Positions 1 to 7,358 of a DNA stretch of 61,476 bases are shown here, piece by piece. The stretch comes from Streptomyces sp. AV19 (lineage in GTDB: Bacteria > Actinomycetota > Actinomycetes > Streptomycetales > Streptomycetaceae). The stretch covers positions 1,234,237 to 1,295,712 of the forward strand of contig NZ_JAEAMR010000007.1 in the NCBI RefSeq assembly GCF_015999245.1, in the 5' to 3' direction. Under the pieces are notes generated by a model. That model worked only from the letters and a program-made list of their open reading frames with translations. It had not been told where the DNA came from and did not search any database. Made by a program: the position numbers and the translations under genes. How positions within the stretch are numbered: the stretch's first letter is position 1; each line of letters starts with the position of its first letter.

Positions 1-110
1 GGGGGCCCCCGGGGGGGGGGCGGCCCGGCGGGGCCCCCCCCCGCCCCCGGGGGGGCCCCCGCCCCCCCCGCGGCCCCCGGCCCCCCGGGCGGGGGGGGGG
101 GGGGGCGCCC
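1..110. other. G/C homopolymer stretch, probable contig-edge artefact
   Basis: Almost pure runs of G and C with no codon structure. It abuts the truncated 5' end of a phosphatase gene. The same texture recurs at 17568-17842 and around 53200-53335, each time inside or beside a damaged gene. That points to unresolved consensus rather than biology. Confidence 0.8.
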
Positions 111-111
111 C

Positions 112-822
112 GCCCGGCTGCTGGAGGTGCAGCCGGGCATGCCGCTCGGCGTGGGCGGCGAGCTCTTCGAGGAGACGGTGATCGAGCTGCCGGACGGGGC
201 GCTGCTCGCGCTCTACACGGACGGCCTGGTCGAGTCCCGCGACCATCCGCTGGACGAGGGCCTCCAGGCGTTCCAGGACGCGCTCACGGATCCGGCGCGG
301 CCGCTGGAGGACGTCTGCGACCACGTCCTCTCGGCCCTGGACACCCACCACGGCGAGGACGACATCGCCCTGCTCATGGCCCGGCTGCGCGGGCTCCCGC
401 CCGGGCACGTCGGCGACTGGACGCTCCCGCCCGAGCCGCGCTCGGTCGCCCGCGCGCGCGAGCTGGCCCGCGAACTGCTCCCGCAGTGGGGGCTGGAGGC
501 CCTGGTGGACACCACCGAGCTGCTGGTGAGCGAGCTGGTGACGAACGCGCTGCGGTACGGCGAGGGCGACATCCGGCTGCGGTTGCTGCTGGACCGGACG
601 CTGGTCTGCGAGGTCTGGGACGGGGGCTTCGTGCAGCCGCGGCGGCGGCGGGCGCGGGACACGGACGAGGGCGGGCGGGGGCTGCAGTTGGTGGGGCTGC
701 TCAGCGCGGCGTGGGGGAGCCGGAGGATTCCGGACGGGAAGACGGTGTGGTTCGAGCTGGCGCTGCCGGACGGGGAGTCGGCTGCGCCTGATGCGGTGGA
801 GGCGTTGATGAGCCTGTACTGA
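112..822 (+). CDS. RsbU/SpoIIE-type PP2C phosphatase fused to anti-sigma HATPase, C-terminal part
   Basis: This is the 3' part of a Streptomyces serine phosphatase of the RsbU/SpoIIE type with a C-terminal histidine-kinase-like ATPase (HATPase_c_2) domain. Such proteins act in partner-switching control of sigma factors. The first ~90 visible residues hold the end of the PP2C domain: LPDGALLALYTDGLVE with the metal-binding aspartate, then EDDIALLMARL. The last ~130 residues carry the N-box (LLVSELVTNALRYG) and a G-rich box (EGGRGLQLVG). The reading frame is open upstream of the first GTG at 127 into the low-complexity stretch, so the true start and any PAS/GAF sensor domains are missing. The stop at 820-822 is followed by a palindromic repeat that separates it from the convergent TPM gene. 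Family assignment is firm; the signal sensed is unknown. Confidence 0.85.
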   Translation, partial: ARLLEVQPGMPLGVGGELFEETVIELPDGALLALYTDGLVESRDHPLDEGLQAFQDALTDPARPLEDVCDHVLSALDTHHGEDDIALLMARLRGLPPGHVGDWTLPPEPRSVARARELARELLPQWGLEALVDTTELLVSELVTNALRYGEGDIRLRLLLDRTLVCEVWDGGFVQPRRRRARDTDEGGRGLQLVGLLSAAWGSRRIPDGKTVWFELALPDGESAAPDAVEALMSLY

Positions 823-858
823 AGGGTGTGCGCGACGGGTGGGTGCCGCCTTGGAGAG

Positions 859-1061
859 TGCCCCTGCCCCGCCCTTTCACCGTTTCTTCCGGGGCTCCGC
901 CCCTCGGCCGCAACGCGGCTGCGCCGCGTTCGTCCTCAAGCGCCGGACGGGCTGAAATGGCGCGCCTGTCCAGCCTGTCCGGCGCTTGAGGACTCCGCCC
1001 GAAGGGCGGACGGGGTCCGGGGTCTCCCCGGAGGAAACGGTGAAAGGGCGGGGCAGGGGCA
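859..1061. repeat. Dispersed palindromic repeat, copy 1 (both ends present)
   Basis: A ~200-bp element between two convergent genes. Its outer 28 nt are near-perfect inverted repeats: 859-886 contains CGCCCTTTCACCGTTTC and 1034-1061 contains GAAACGGTGAAAGGGCG. Inside lies a second inverted pair, CCTCAAGCGCCGGACGGGCTG-like at ~924-945 and its complement at ~974-994. The whole can fold into one long hairpin, so it could act as a bidirectional terminator. Confidence 0.75.
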
Positions 1062-1064
1062 AGC

Positions 1065-3047
1065 TCACTCCCCCCGCGCCGCCAGGCGGCCCCTCGTCGC
1101 TCCGCCGCCGAACGTCGCCGGCAGCAGGCCCGCCAGCACGATGCCCCCGAGGAGCGCGCCCCCGAGCGCCCGCGACGGGCTCTCCGGCTCCGGCGGGACG
1201 CCGTACGCGTCCACGTCGCGCTCGGCCAGCCGCCGCGCCGCCCGGGCCAGCGCCTCGGCGCGCTCCGCGTCCGCCGCGGCGGACGGCGGGAGCGAACCGT
1301 CCGGGGGCCGGGCCAGGGACAGATGGCGTTCGGCCTCCGCCAGCCGGGTGCGGGCCCGGCTGCCAACCGCGCCGCGGTGGGTGGCGACGAAGTCCCGCGC
1401 CCCGGCCACCTCCCCCCGCGCCGCGAGCACCGCGCGGCCGGCCCGCGCCCGCGCCCGGGCGGCACGCTCGCCGTCCGTGCCCGGACACGCCTCGTCCAGC
1501 GCGGCCGCCGCCTCGTCGATCCGCCGCAACACCGCCCGCGGGTCGATCCGTTCGCAGGCCGCCTCCCGCCGCGCGGCGGCGAGCAGCCGGGCGCCGGGCC
1601 CGTCGGAGACCGCGGCCGCCGCCTCGGCGTCCACCAGGGCGGAGGCCATCCGCCGCGCCGCACCGCCCAGTTCGTACGCGTGCCGCAGCGCGGCGGTGGC
1701 CAGGGTGCGGGCCTGGGACAGCGCGCCCTCGGCCGCGCGGACCGAGACCGCGGCCCGCTCCGGCTCGCCCCCGTCGAGCGCGGCGTGCGCCTCGGCGAGG
1801 GCGGCCTCGGCGAAGGCCAGCCGGTCGCGGGCCTCCGCGGGGTACCCCTCGGCGGGGGCCAGCGCGGCCGGCGTGCAGCGGCCGGCGACCGCGTCGAGCG
1901 CGGCCCGGGCCGTGTCGATGCGCGGCGCCAGGGACCGGGCGACGGCCTCGGCGCGGTCGAGCACCAGCGTCGCGTGCGCCGTGAGGCCGCGCAGCCGGTC
2001 GAAGGCGGCCGCCTCCGCGTCCAGCCGCCGGTTGGCGCTGGTGCAGCGGGAGCAGATCTCGTCCAGGGCGTGCCGGCGGAAGTCGTCGTCGCGCACGGGC
2101 GCGTCGTCCAGCCGCTGCCGCAGCCGGAACGCGCCGGCGAGTTCCTGACGGGCGTAGGCGACGGCCTCGGCGAACGGCCGCACCGCGTCCTCGCCGAGCT
2201 GGGCGAGGGCGAACGGCAGCTCCTCCGCGCTGGTGCGCACCGCGTCGTCCGTCCCGACGAGACCCCGCGCCGCCTCCGCGTCCAGCTCCGGGAGCGGCGT
2301 GAGCGGCTGGACCATGCGGGCCAGCCCCGGCGGGGTGGTGGTGGCGACCAGCGGCGGGTCGGGGGGAGGGAGCGCGGGGCGGGGACGGCGGCGGGCCCGT
2401 CGGCCGCGCAGGTACAGACCGGCCAGGATCAGCAGCGTCCCGCAGGCCGCCGGGATCCAGAACCGCCGGTCGCCGGGGAGCAGTCCGCTGCCGCCCGGGT
2501 CGCTGCGGCCGGGGACGATGACCGGCGTGCGCACGGGCTGCCCGGACAGGACGGAGCGGTAGCCGTCGGCGGCGCCGATCGCGGCCCCGGCCCAGTCGTG
2601 CTCCTTGAGGGCGGGCGCGATGGCGACGGAGGCGACCTGGGCGAGCTGTTCGGCGCGGAAGCCCGAATCCTGGGCGGCGGAGACCGCGAACTGCCGCGGG
2701 TAGGTGGCGATGGCGAGCAGCACGTCGTGCGGGCCGAGGCCGTTGCGGTCGGCGGTGGCGTCGGCCCAGTCGTGCCCCGCGCGCCCGGAGAAGTCGCGGA
2801 CGTAGGTGACGTACAGCTGGACGCGCTGGGCGGCGAGCCGGGCGAGGGCGGCCTCGACCTGGGAGCGGCGGCGGCCGAGGGCACCCACGGTGTCGGTGAC
2901 GCGGCCGCCGGCCTCCAGGTCGAGCGGGGTCTCCGCGCGGGCGGCGGGCGGCGTCGCGAGGAGCAGCGCGCCGTACAGGGCGAAGAGTGCGCCGAGCATG
3001 GCCCACCCCGGCGCCCCGGGCCCGTACCGCCTCAGAAGCCGCGTCAC
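1065..3047 (-). CDS. TPM-domain membrane protein
   Basis: A 660-aa exported, membrane-anchored protein. The GTG start is followed by a hydrophobic segment (about residues 15-36) ending in an Ala-rich cleavage-like site, then a TPM domain (roughly 40-165). A second transmembrane helix follows near 190-210 and a basic stretch. A long Ala/Glu/Arg-rich, mostly helical region (about 250-600) may form coiled coil, and a last hydrophobic segment sits near the C-terminus. TPM domains occur in envelope proteins linked to photosystem II repair in plants and to poorly known envelope functions in bacteria; no catalytic role is established for this subfamily. It lies just downstream of sdhB on the same strand but is separated by a small hairpin around 3086-3111, so co-transcription is uncertain. 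Domain call is good; function unknown. Confidence 0.8.
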   Translation of the reverse strand: MTRLLRRYGPGAPGWAMLGALFALYGALLLATPPAARAETPLDLEAGGRVTDTVGALGRRRSQVEAALARLAAQRVQLYVTYVRDFSGRAGHDWADATADRNGLGPHDVLLAIATYPRQFAVSAAQDSGFRAEQLAQVASVAIAPALKEHDWAGAAIGAADGYRSVLSGQPVRTPVIVPGRSDPGGSGLLPGDRRFWIPAACGTLLILAGLYLRGRRARRRPRPALPPPDPPLVATTTPPGLARMVQPLTPLPELDAEAARGLVGTDDAVRTSAEELPFALAQLGEDAVRPFAEAVAYARQELAGAFRLRQRLDDAPVRDDDFRRHALDEICSRCTSANRRLDAEAAAFDRLRGLTAHATLVLDRAEAVARSLAPRIDTARAALDAVAGRCTPAALAPAEGYPAEARDRLAFAEAALAEAHAALDGGEPERAAVSVRAAEGALSQARTLATAALRHAYELGGAARRMASALVDAEAAAAVSDGPGARLLAAARREAACERIDPRAVLRRIDEAAAALDEACPGTDGERAARARARAGRAVLAARGEVAGARDFVATHRGAVGSRARTRLAEAERHLSLARPPDGSLPPSAAADAERAEALARAARRLAERDVDAYGVPPEPESPSRALGGALLGGIVLAGLLPATFGGGATRGRLAARGE

Positions 3048-3101
3048 ACTTCGGAGCGTATGACCGGTTTGTCAAAGCCGCTACCCGGAGCACGTGTGGT
3101 A

Positions 3102-3881
3102 TTACGCTCCGTGGTCCGCGCCCCGGCGGCGGATCTTGCTCCCCAGCCAGACCAGTGGGTCGTACGAGCGGTCCACGACCCGCTCCTTCAGGGGGATCAG
3201 GGCGTTGTCGGTGATCTTGATCTGTTCGGGGCAGACCTCGGTGCAGCACTTGGTGATGTTGCAGTAGCCGAGCCCGTGGTCCTCGCGGGCCGCGGCCTGG
3301 CGGTCCAGGCCGGCCTCGGCGGCCGCGTCCAGCGGGTGCATGTCCAGCTCGGCCACCCGCATCAGGAAGCGCGGCCCGGCGAAGGCCGTCTTGTTCTCCT
3401 CGTGGTCACGCACCACGTGGCAGGTGTCCTGGCACAGGAAGCACTCGATGCACTTGCGGAACTCCTGGACCCGGTCCACGTCCTGCTGCTTCATCCGGTA
3501 CTCGCCCGGCTCCAGGTCCGGCGGCGGCGTGAAGGCGGCCACCTCGCGCGCCTTGGCGTAGTTGTACGAGACGTCGGTGACCAGGTCCCGGACGACGGGG
3601 AAGGCGCGCATCGGGGTGACCGTGACCGTCTCGGCCGGGTCGAAGACGGACATCCGGGTCATGCACATCAGCCGCGGCCGGCCGTTGATCTCCGCGCTGC
3701 ACGAACCGCACTTGCCCGCCTTGCAGTTCCAGCGGACGGCCAGGTCCGGGGCGGCGGTGGCCTGGAGCCGGTGGATGACGTCGAGGACGACCTCGCCCTC
3801 GTTGACGGTGACCTCGTAGTCGCCGAGGCCGCCCCCGTCCGCGTCACCCCGCCACACCTTGAAGTGCGCCTGATAACTCAT
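3102..3881 (-). CDS. sdhB: Succinate dehydrogenase/fumarate reductase iron-sulfur subunit
   Basis: A 259-aa electron-transfer subunit passing electrons from the FAD of SdhA to the membrane quinone site. The N-terminal plant-type ferredoxin domain carries the [2Fe-2S] cysteines C53, C58, C61 and C73. The C-terminal domain has CIECFLCQDTC (C144, C147, C150, C154) and CNITKCCTEVCP, the ligands for the remaining two clusters. The ATG at 3881 was chosen because it overlaps the sdhA stop by four bases (ATGA) and gives the usual family length. The frame is open further upstream, but that part is the sdhA shadow. It ends in TAA, inside a small hairpin. Last gene of the sdh operon. With the single large anchor and large SdhA, the set resembles mycobacterial Sdh1 (recalled, not computed). 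Confidence 0.95.
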   Translation of the reverse strand: MSYQAHFKVWRGDADGGGLGDYEVTVNEGEVVLDVIHRLQATAAPDLAVRWNCKAGKCGSCSAEINGRPRLMCMTRMSVFDPAETVTVTPMRAFPVVRDLVTDVSYNYAKAREVAAFTPPPDLEPGEYRMKQQDVDRVQEFRKCIECFLCQDTCHVVRDHEENKTAFAGPRFLMRVAELDMHPLDAAAEAGLDRQAAAREDHGLGYCNITKCCTEVCPEQIKITDNALIPLKERVVDRSYDPLVWLGSKIRRRGADHGA

Positions 3882-5815
3882 CGGGTGAGCTCCTCGTCCG
3901 TCAGGTACTTCTTCAACTCGTCCTTCTCGAAGAGCTCCAGCAGATCGGGACGCATCGGGGGAGCGTCCTGCCGCTCCAGCCGGATGCGGCCGAGCGCCGG
4001 GTCCTCGACGGCCGGCTCCGCGCTGTCGTCGGCCAGCCGGCACACCAGGTTGACCCGCCGCCACCGCCGGTCCATCCCCGGGTGGTCGTCGCGGGTGTGC
4101 CCGCCCCGGCTCTCCGCGCGCTCCAGCGCGGCGCGCGCCACGCACTCGCTGACCAGCAGCATGTTGCGCAGGTCCAGGGACAGGTGCCAGCCCGGGTTGA
4201 ACTGCCGGTGCCCCTCGACCGCCGCCCGGCGGGCCCGGGCCCGCAGCCCGGACAGCCGGCGCAGCGCCTCCTCCATCTCGGGCGCCTTGCGGATGATGCC
4301 GACCAGGTCGTTCATCGACTGCTGGAGCTCCTGATGCAGGGTGTACGGGTTCTCCGCGTCACCCGTCTCCTCGGCGCCGAACGGACGGAGCGCCTCCGCC
4401 TCGGCCGAGGCGATGTCCGCGTCCGAGACCGCCGGCCGTTCCGCCGGGCCGAGCTCCGCCGCGTACCGCGCCGCGTGCAGGCCCGCGCGCCGCCCGAACA
4501 CCAGCAGATCGGAGAGGGAGTTGCCGCCGAGCCGGTTGGAGCCGTGCAGGCCGCCCGCCACCTCGCCGGCCGCGAACAGCCCCGGCACGCCGGCCGCCGC
4601 GGCGGTGTCCGGCTCCACCTCGACGCCGCCCATCACATAGTGGCAGGTGGGGCCGACCTCCATCGCCTCGGCGGTGATGTCGACATCCGCCAGCTCCTTG
4701 AACTGGTGGTGCATGGACGGGAGTTTGCGCCGGATCGCGTCCGCCGGCATCCGGGTGGACACGTCCAGGAACACCCCGCCGTGCGGCGAGCCGCGGCCCG
4801 CCTTCACCTCGGCGTTGATGGCCCGGGCGACCTCGTCGCGCGGCAGCAGCTCCGGCGGACGGCGGTTGTGCTCCGGGTCGGAGTACCAGCGGTCGCCCTC
4901 GGCCTCGGTCTCGGCGTACTTCTCCTTGAAGACCTCGGGGATGTAGTCGAACATGAACCGCTTGCCGTCGCTGTTGCGCAGTACGCCGCCGTCGCCGCGC
5001 ACCGACTCGGTGACGAGGATGCCCTTGACGGACGGCGGCCAGACCATGCCCGTGGGATGGAACTGGACGAACTCCATGTTGACCAGCCGGGCTCCGGCCA
5101 GCAGCGCCAGCGCGTGCCCGTCGCCCGTGTACTCCCAGGAGTTGGAGGTCACCTTGAACGACTTGCCGATGCCGCCCGTGGCCAGCACCACGGCCGGCGC
5201 CTCCAGGACGAAGAACCGCCCGGACTCCCGCTCGTAGCCGAAGACGCCCGAGACCCGGCCGTTCGGCCCGGAACGGTTCTTCAGCACCCGCGTGACCGTG
5301 CACTCCTGGAAGACCTTCAGCCGGGCCTCGTAGTCCCCGAACTCCCGCTTGTCCTCCTGCTGGAGGGCGACGACCTTCTGCTGGAGCGTGCGGATCAGCT
5401 CCAGCCCGGTGCGGTCGCCGACGTGCGCCAGCCGCGGGTACTCGTGACCGCCGAAGTTGCGCTGCGAGATCCGCCCGTCGGGCGTGCGGTCGAAGACCGC
5501 CCCCCAGGTCTCCAGCTCCCACACGCGCTGCGGGGCCTCGCGGGCGAGCAGTTCGGCCATCCGCCAGTTGTTGAGGAACTTGCCGCCGCGGAGCGTGTCG
5601 CGGTAGTGCACCTGCCAGTTGTCGTGCGCGTTGACGTTGCCCATGCAGGCCGCGATGCCGCCCTCGGCCATGACGGTGTGCGCCTTGCCGAACAGCGACT
5701 TGCAGATCACCGCGCAGCGCAGCCCCTGCTCCCTGGCCTCGATCGCGGCCCGCAGCCCGGCGCCCCCCGCGCCCACCACGACCACGTCCCAGGACTGCCG
5801 GTCCACCCGTGTCAT
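3878..5815 (-). CDS. sdhA: Succinate dehydrogenase/fumarate reductase flavoprotein subunit
   Basis: A 645-aa catalytic subunit oxidising succinate to fumarate with covalently bound FAD. The dinucleotide-binding motif GAGGAG is at residues 15-20. H46 in the KAHTVMAEGG segment is the likely FAD attachment histidine. The motifs FVQFHPTG and GSNRLGGNSL mark the substrate-site and C-terminal FAD contacts. Length is typical of the actinobacterial Sdh1-type enzyme. It overlaps sdhB by four bases and follows the membrane-anchor gene by 22 bp, so translation is probably coupled. No defects seen. Confidence 0.96.
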   Translation of the reverse strand: MTRVDRQSWDVVVVGAGGAGLRAAIEAREQGLRCAVICKSLFGKAHTVMAEGGIAACMGNVNAHDNWQVHYRDTLRGGKFLNNWRMAELLAREAPQRVWELETWGAVFDRTPDGRISQRNFGGHEYPRLAHVGDRTGLELIRTLQQKVVALQQEDKREFGDYEARLKVFQECTVTRVLKNRSGPNGRVSGVFGYERESGRFFVLEAPAVVLATGGIGKSFKVTSNSWEYTGDGHALALLAGARLVNMEFVQFHPTGMVWPPSVKGILVTESVRGDGGVLRNSDGKRFMFDYIPEVFKEKYAETEAEGDRWYSDPEHNRRPPELLPRDEVARAINAEVKAGRGSPHGGVFLDVSTRMPADAIRRKLPSMHHQFKELADVDITAEAMEVGPTCHYVMGGVEVEPDTAAAAGVPGLFAAGEVAGGLHGSNRLGGNSLSDLLVFGRRAGLHAARYAAELGPAERPAVSDADIASAEAEALRPFGAEETGDAENPYTLHQELQQSMNDLVGIIRKAPEMEEALRRLSGLRARARRAAVEGHRQFNPGWHLSLDLRNMLLVSECVARAALERAESRGGHTRDDHPGMDRRWRRVNLVCRLADDSAEPAVEDPALGRIRLERQDAPPMRPDLLELFEKDELKKYLTDEELTR

Positions 5816-5837
5816 CGAATGTCTCCCCTTGTCTTCC

Positions 5838-6701
5838 CTAGAAGAAGCTCGGGTCGTCGAACACGCCGCCGGCGACCAGGTACACGTACAGGTCGGCCAG
5901 CGCGACGCTCACCAGCGAAGCCCAGGCGAGCGCCATGTGATGGGCGTTGAGCCGGCTCACCCAGGTCCACATGCGGTAGCGGACCGGGTGCTTGGAGAAG
6001 TTGCGCAGGCGCCCGCCGACGAAGTGCCGGCACGAGTGGCAGGAGAGCGTGTACGCCAGGATCAGCAGGGCGTTGGCGACGAGGACGAGGGTGCCCAGGC
6101 CCATGTGGCCCCACCGCTCGTGCTCGTCGCGGAAGGCGATGACGGCGTCGTACGAGAGGACGGCCGCCACGAGCAGCGCGGCGTAGAAGAAGTACCGGTG
6201 GATGTTCTGCAGGACCAGCGGGAAGCGGGTCTCGCCGGTGTACTTCTTGTGCGGCTCGGCGACCGCGCAGGCCGGGGGCGAGGCCCAGAAGCCCCGGTAG
6301 TAGGCCTTGCGGTAGTAGTAGCAGGTCAGCCGGAAACCCAGCGGGAAGATCAGCACCAGCAGGGCGGGGGAGAGGGCCCACCAGTCGCCGAACAGCCCCC
6401 AGGAGGCGCCCTCCTTCATCGGGACGCAGCGGGTGGCGAAGCACGGCGAGTAGAACGGCGAGACATAGGGCGCCGCGTAGTAGCGCTCGTCGGCGAAGGC
6501 CCGCCAGGTGGCGTAGACGACGAAGAGCAGCAGGCCCACGGTGGTGCCGGCGGGCGCCAGCCACCACCGGTCGCGGCGCAGGTGGCGGGCCGGGATCGCG
6601 GCCCGCGAGGAGTGGTGGACGCCGCCGCCCGCCGCGGGGGCGGGGGCGGCCGGTCGGGGATCGGAGCCGGTGGACGGCCGGGGATCGGTGCCAGTTGACA
6701 A
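5838..6701 (-). CDS. Succinate dehydrogenase membrane anchor, five-helix type
   Basis: A 287-aa membrane protein at the position of the SDH cytochrome b/anchor subunit, immediately upstream of sdhA. A Pro/Ala-rich cytoplasmic N-terminus of about 45 residues precedes five predicted transmembrane helices (roughly 47-67, 105-127, 168-190, 198-222, 255-278). Histidines near helix ends (for example in LQNIHRYFF and LSCHSCRHF) could ligate haem. The protein is unlike classical SdhC/SdhD pairs; a single large anchor is typical of the Sdh1 complexes of actinobacteria. Operon position supports the role strongly; the haem and quinone ligands are inference. Confidence 0.8.
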   Translation of the reverse strand: MSTGTDPRPSTGSDPRPAAPAPAAGGGVHHSSRAAIPARHLRRDRWWLAPAGTTVGLLLFVVYATWRAFADERYYAAPYVSPFYSPCFATRCVPMKEGASWGLFGDWWALSPALLVLIFPLGFRLTCYYYRKAYYRGFWASPPACAVAEPHKKYTGETRFPLVLQNIHRYFFYAALLVAAVLSYDAVIAFRDEHERWGHMGLGTLVLVANALLILAYTLSCHSCRHFVGGRLRNFSKHPVRYRMWTWVSRLNAHHMALAWASLVSVALADLYVYLVAGGVFDDPSFF

Positions 6702-6753
6702 GGGGGACTCCGGGAGGAGCTGGGGTGTAGGGGTGGCGGGTGCCGGACGGCCG

Positions 6754-7038
6754 CTAGGGGGCGCGGCGGTCCCGGGAGCCGATCCCCTCCTCGTCGGCGT
6801 CCCGCCACAGCGAGGCGTCGTACGGGGTGTCGGGGATCGTCACCATGGCCGGGCGGGGGCGCTCCGGCGGCTGGGTCTCGCGCAACAGCGAGAAGCTGTC
6901 CCGCAGATGACCCGCGTCGGAGCGCATCCGCCGCAGCTCCGGACCGTCGCTGCCCAGCTGTCGTTCCAGCCGCCCGAGGGCCCGGTCGAGTTCGCCCAGG
7001 CAGCGCTGAACAGCAGTCAAATCGTCGTTCAGGGACAC
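6754..7038 (-). CDS. Small conserved protein at the head of the sdh operon
   Basis: A 94-aa soluble protein starting with GTG at 7038. The first ~70 residues are helical and charged (leucine-rich heptads around residues 8-35, possible coiled coil). The tail contains TPYDASLWRDADEEG. It lies 52 bp upstream of the anchor gene on the same strand and is probably the first gene of the operon. Mycobacterial Sdh1 operons also begin with a ~97-aa protein of unknown function (recalled), which suggests an assembly or regulatory role for the complex. No recognised domain. Confidence 0.75.
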   Translation of the reverse strand: MSLNDDLTAVQRCLGELDRALGRLERQLGSDGPELRRMRSDAGHLRDSFSLLRETQPPERPRPAMVTIPDTPYDASLWRDADEEGIGSRDRRAP

Positions 7039-7358
7039 GGTTTGCCCTCACTTCCGCGATCGGCGGTTGCGGGTGGCGACGGTGATGCGACAGAGAGTGT
7101 CGCGCGTCACACCCCTTCAGGGGAAGATAGCCGCCCCGATTGCACCTTCGCGGGAGCGCATTCCTCGCGCGGCCTGCCGCTGCTCAAACGTTCGTCCAGG
7201 TGGGTGGCGTGCGGGGCGGCGGCGCCGTGTCGGCGCGCCTTCGCCCGGACCGTCGCCTTCAGTGGGCGGAGAAGATCGGATCAGCCGCGCAATACGCCGA
7301 CTGAGCGATCCCCGAGTGATCCGAAGGATCCGGCCCCGTACGGCGGAGGTTGTCACCC
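7039..7358. promoter_or_regulatory. Divergent promoter region, sdh operon versus binding-protein gene
   Basis: A 320-bp gene-free stretch between the start of the 94-aa gene (minus strand) and the lipoprotein gene (plus strand), so it must hold both promoters. I see no convincing -35/-10 pair. A good ribosome-binding site, GGAGG, sits at 7344-7348, ten bases before the ATG at 7359. Confidence 0.5.
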
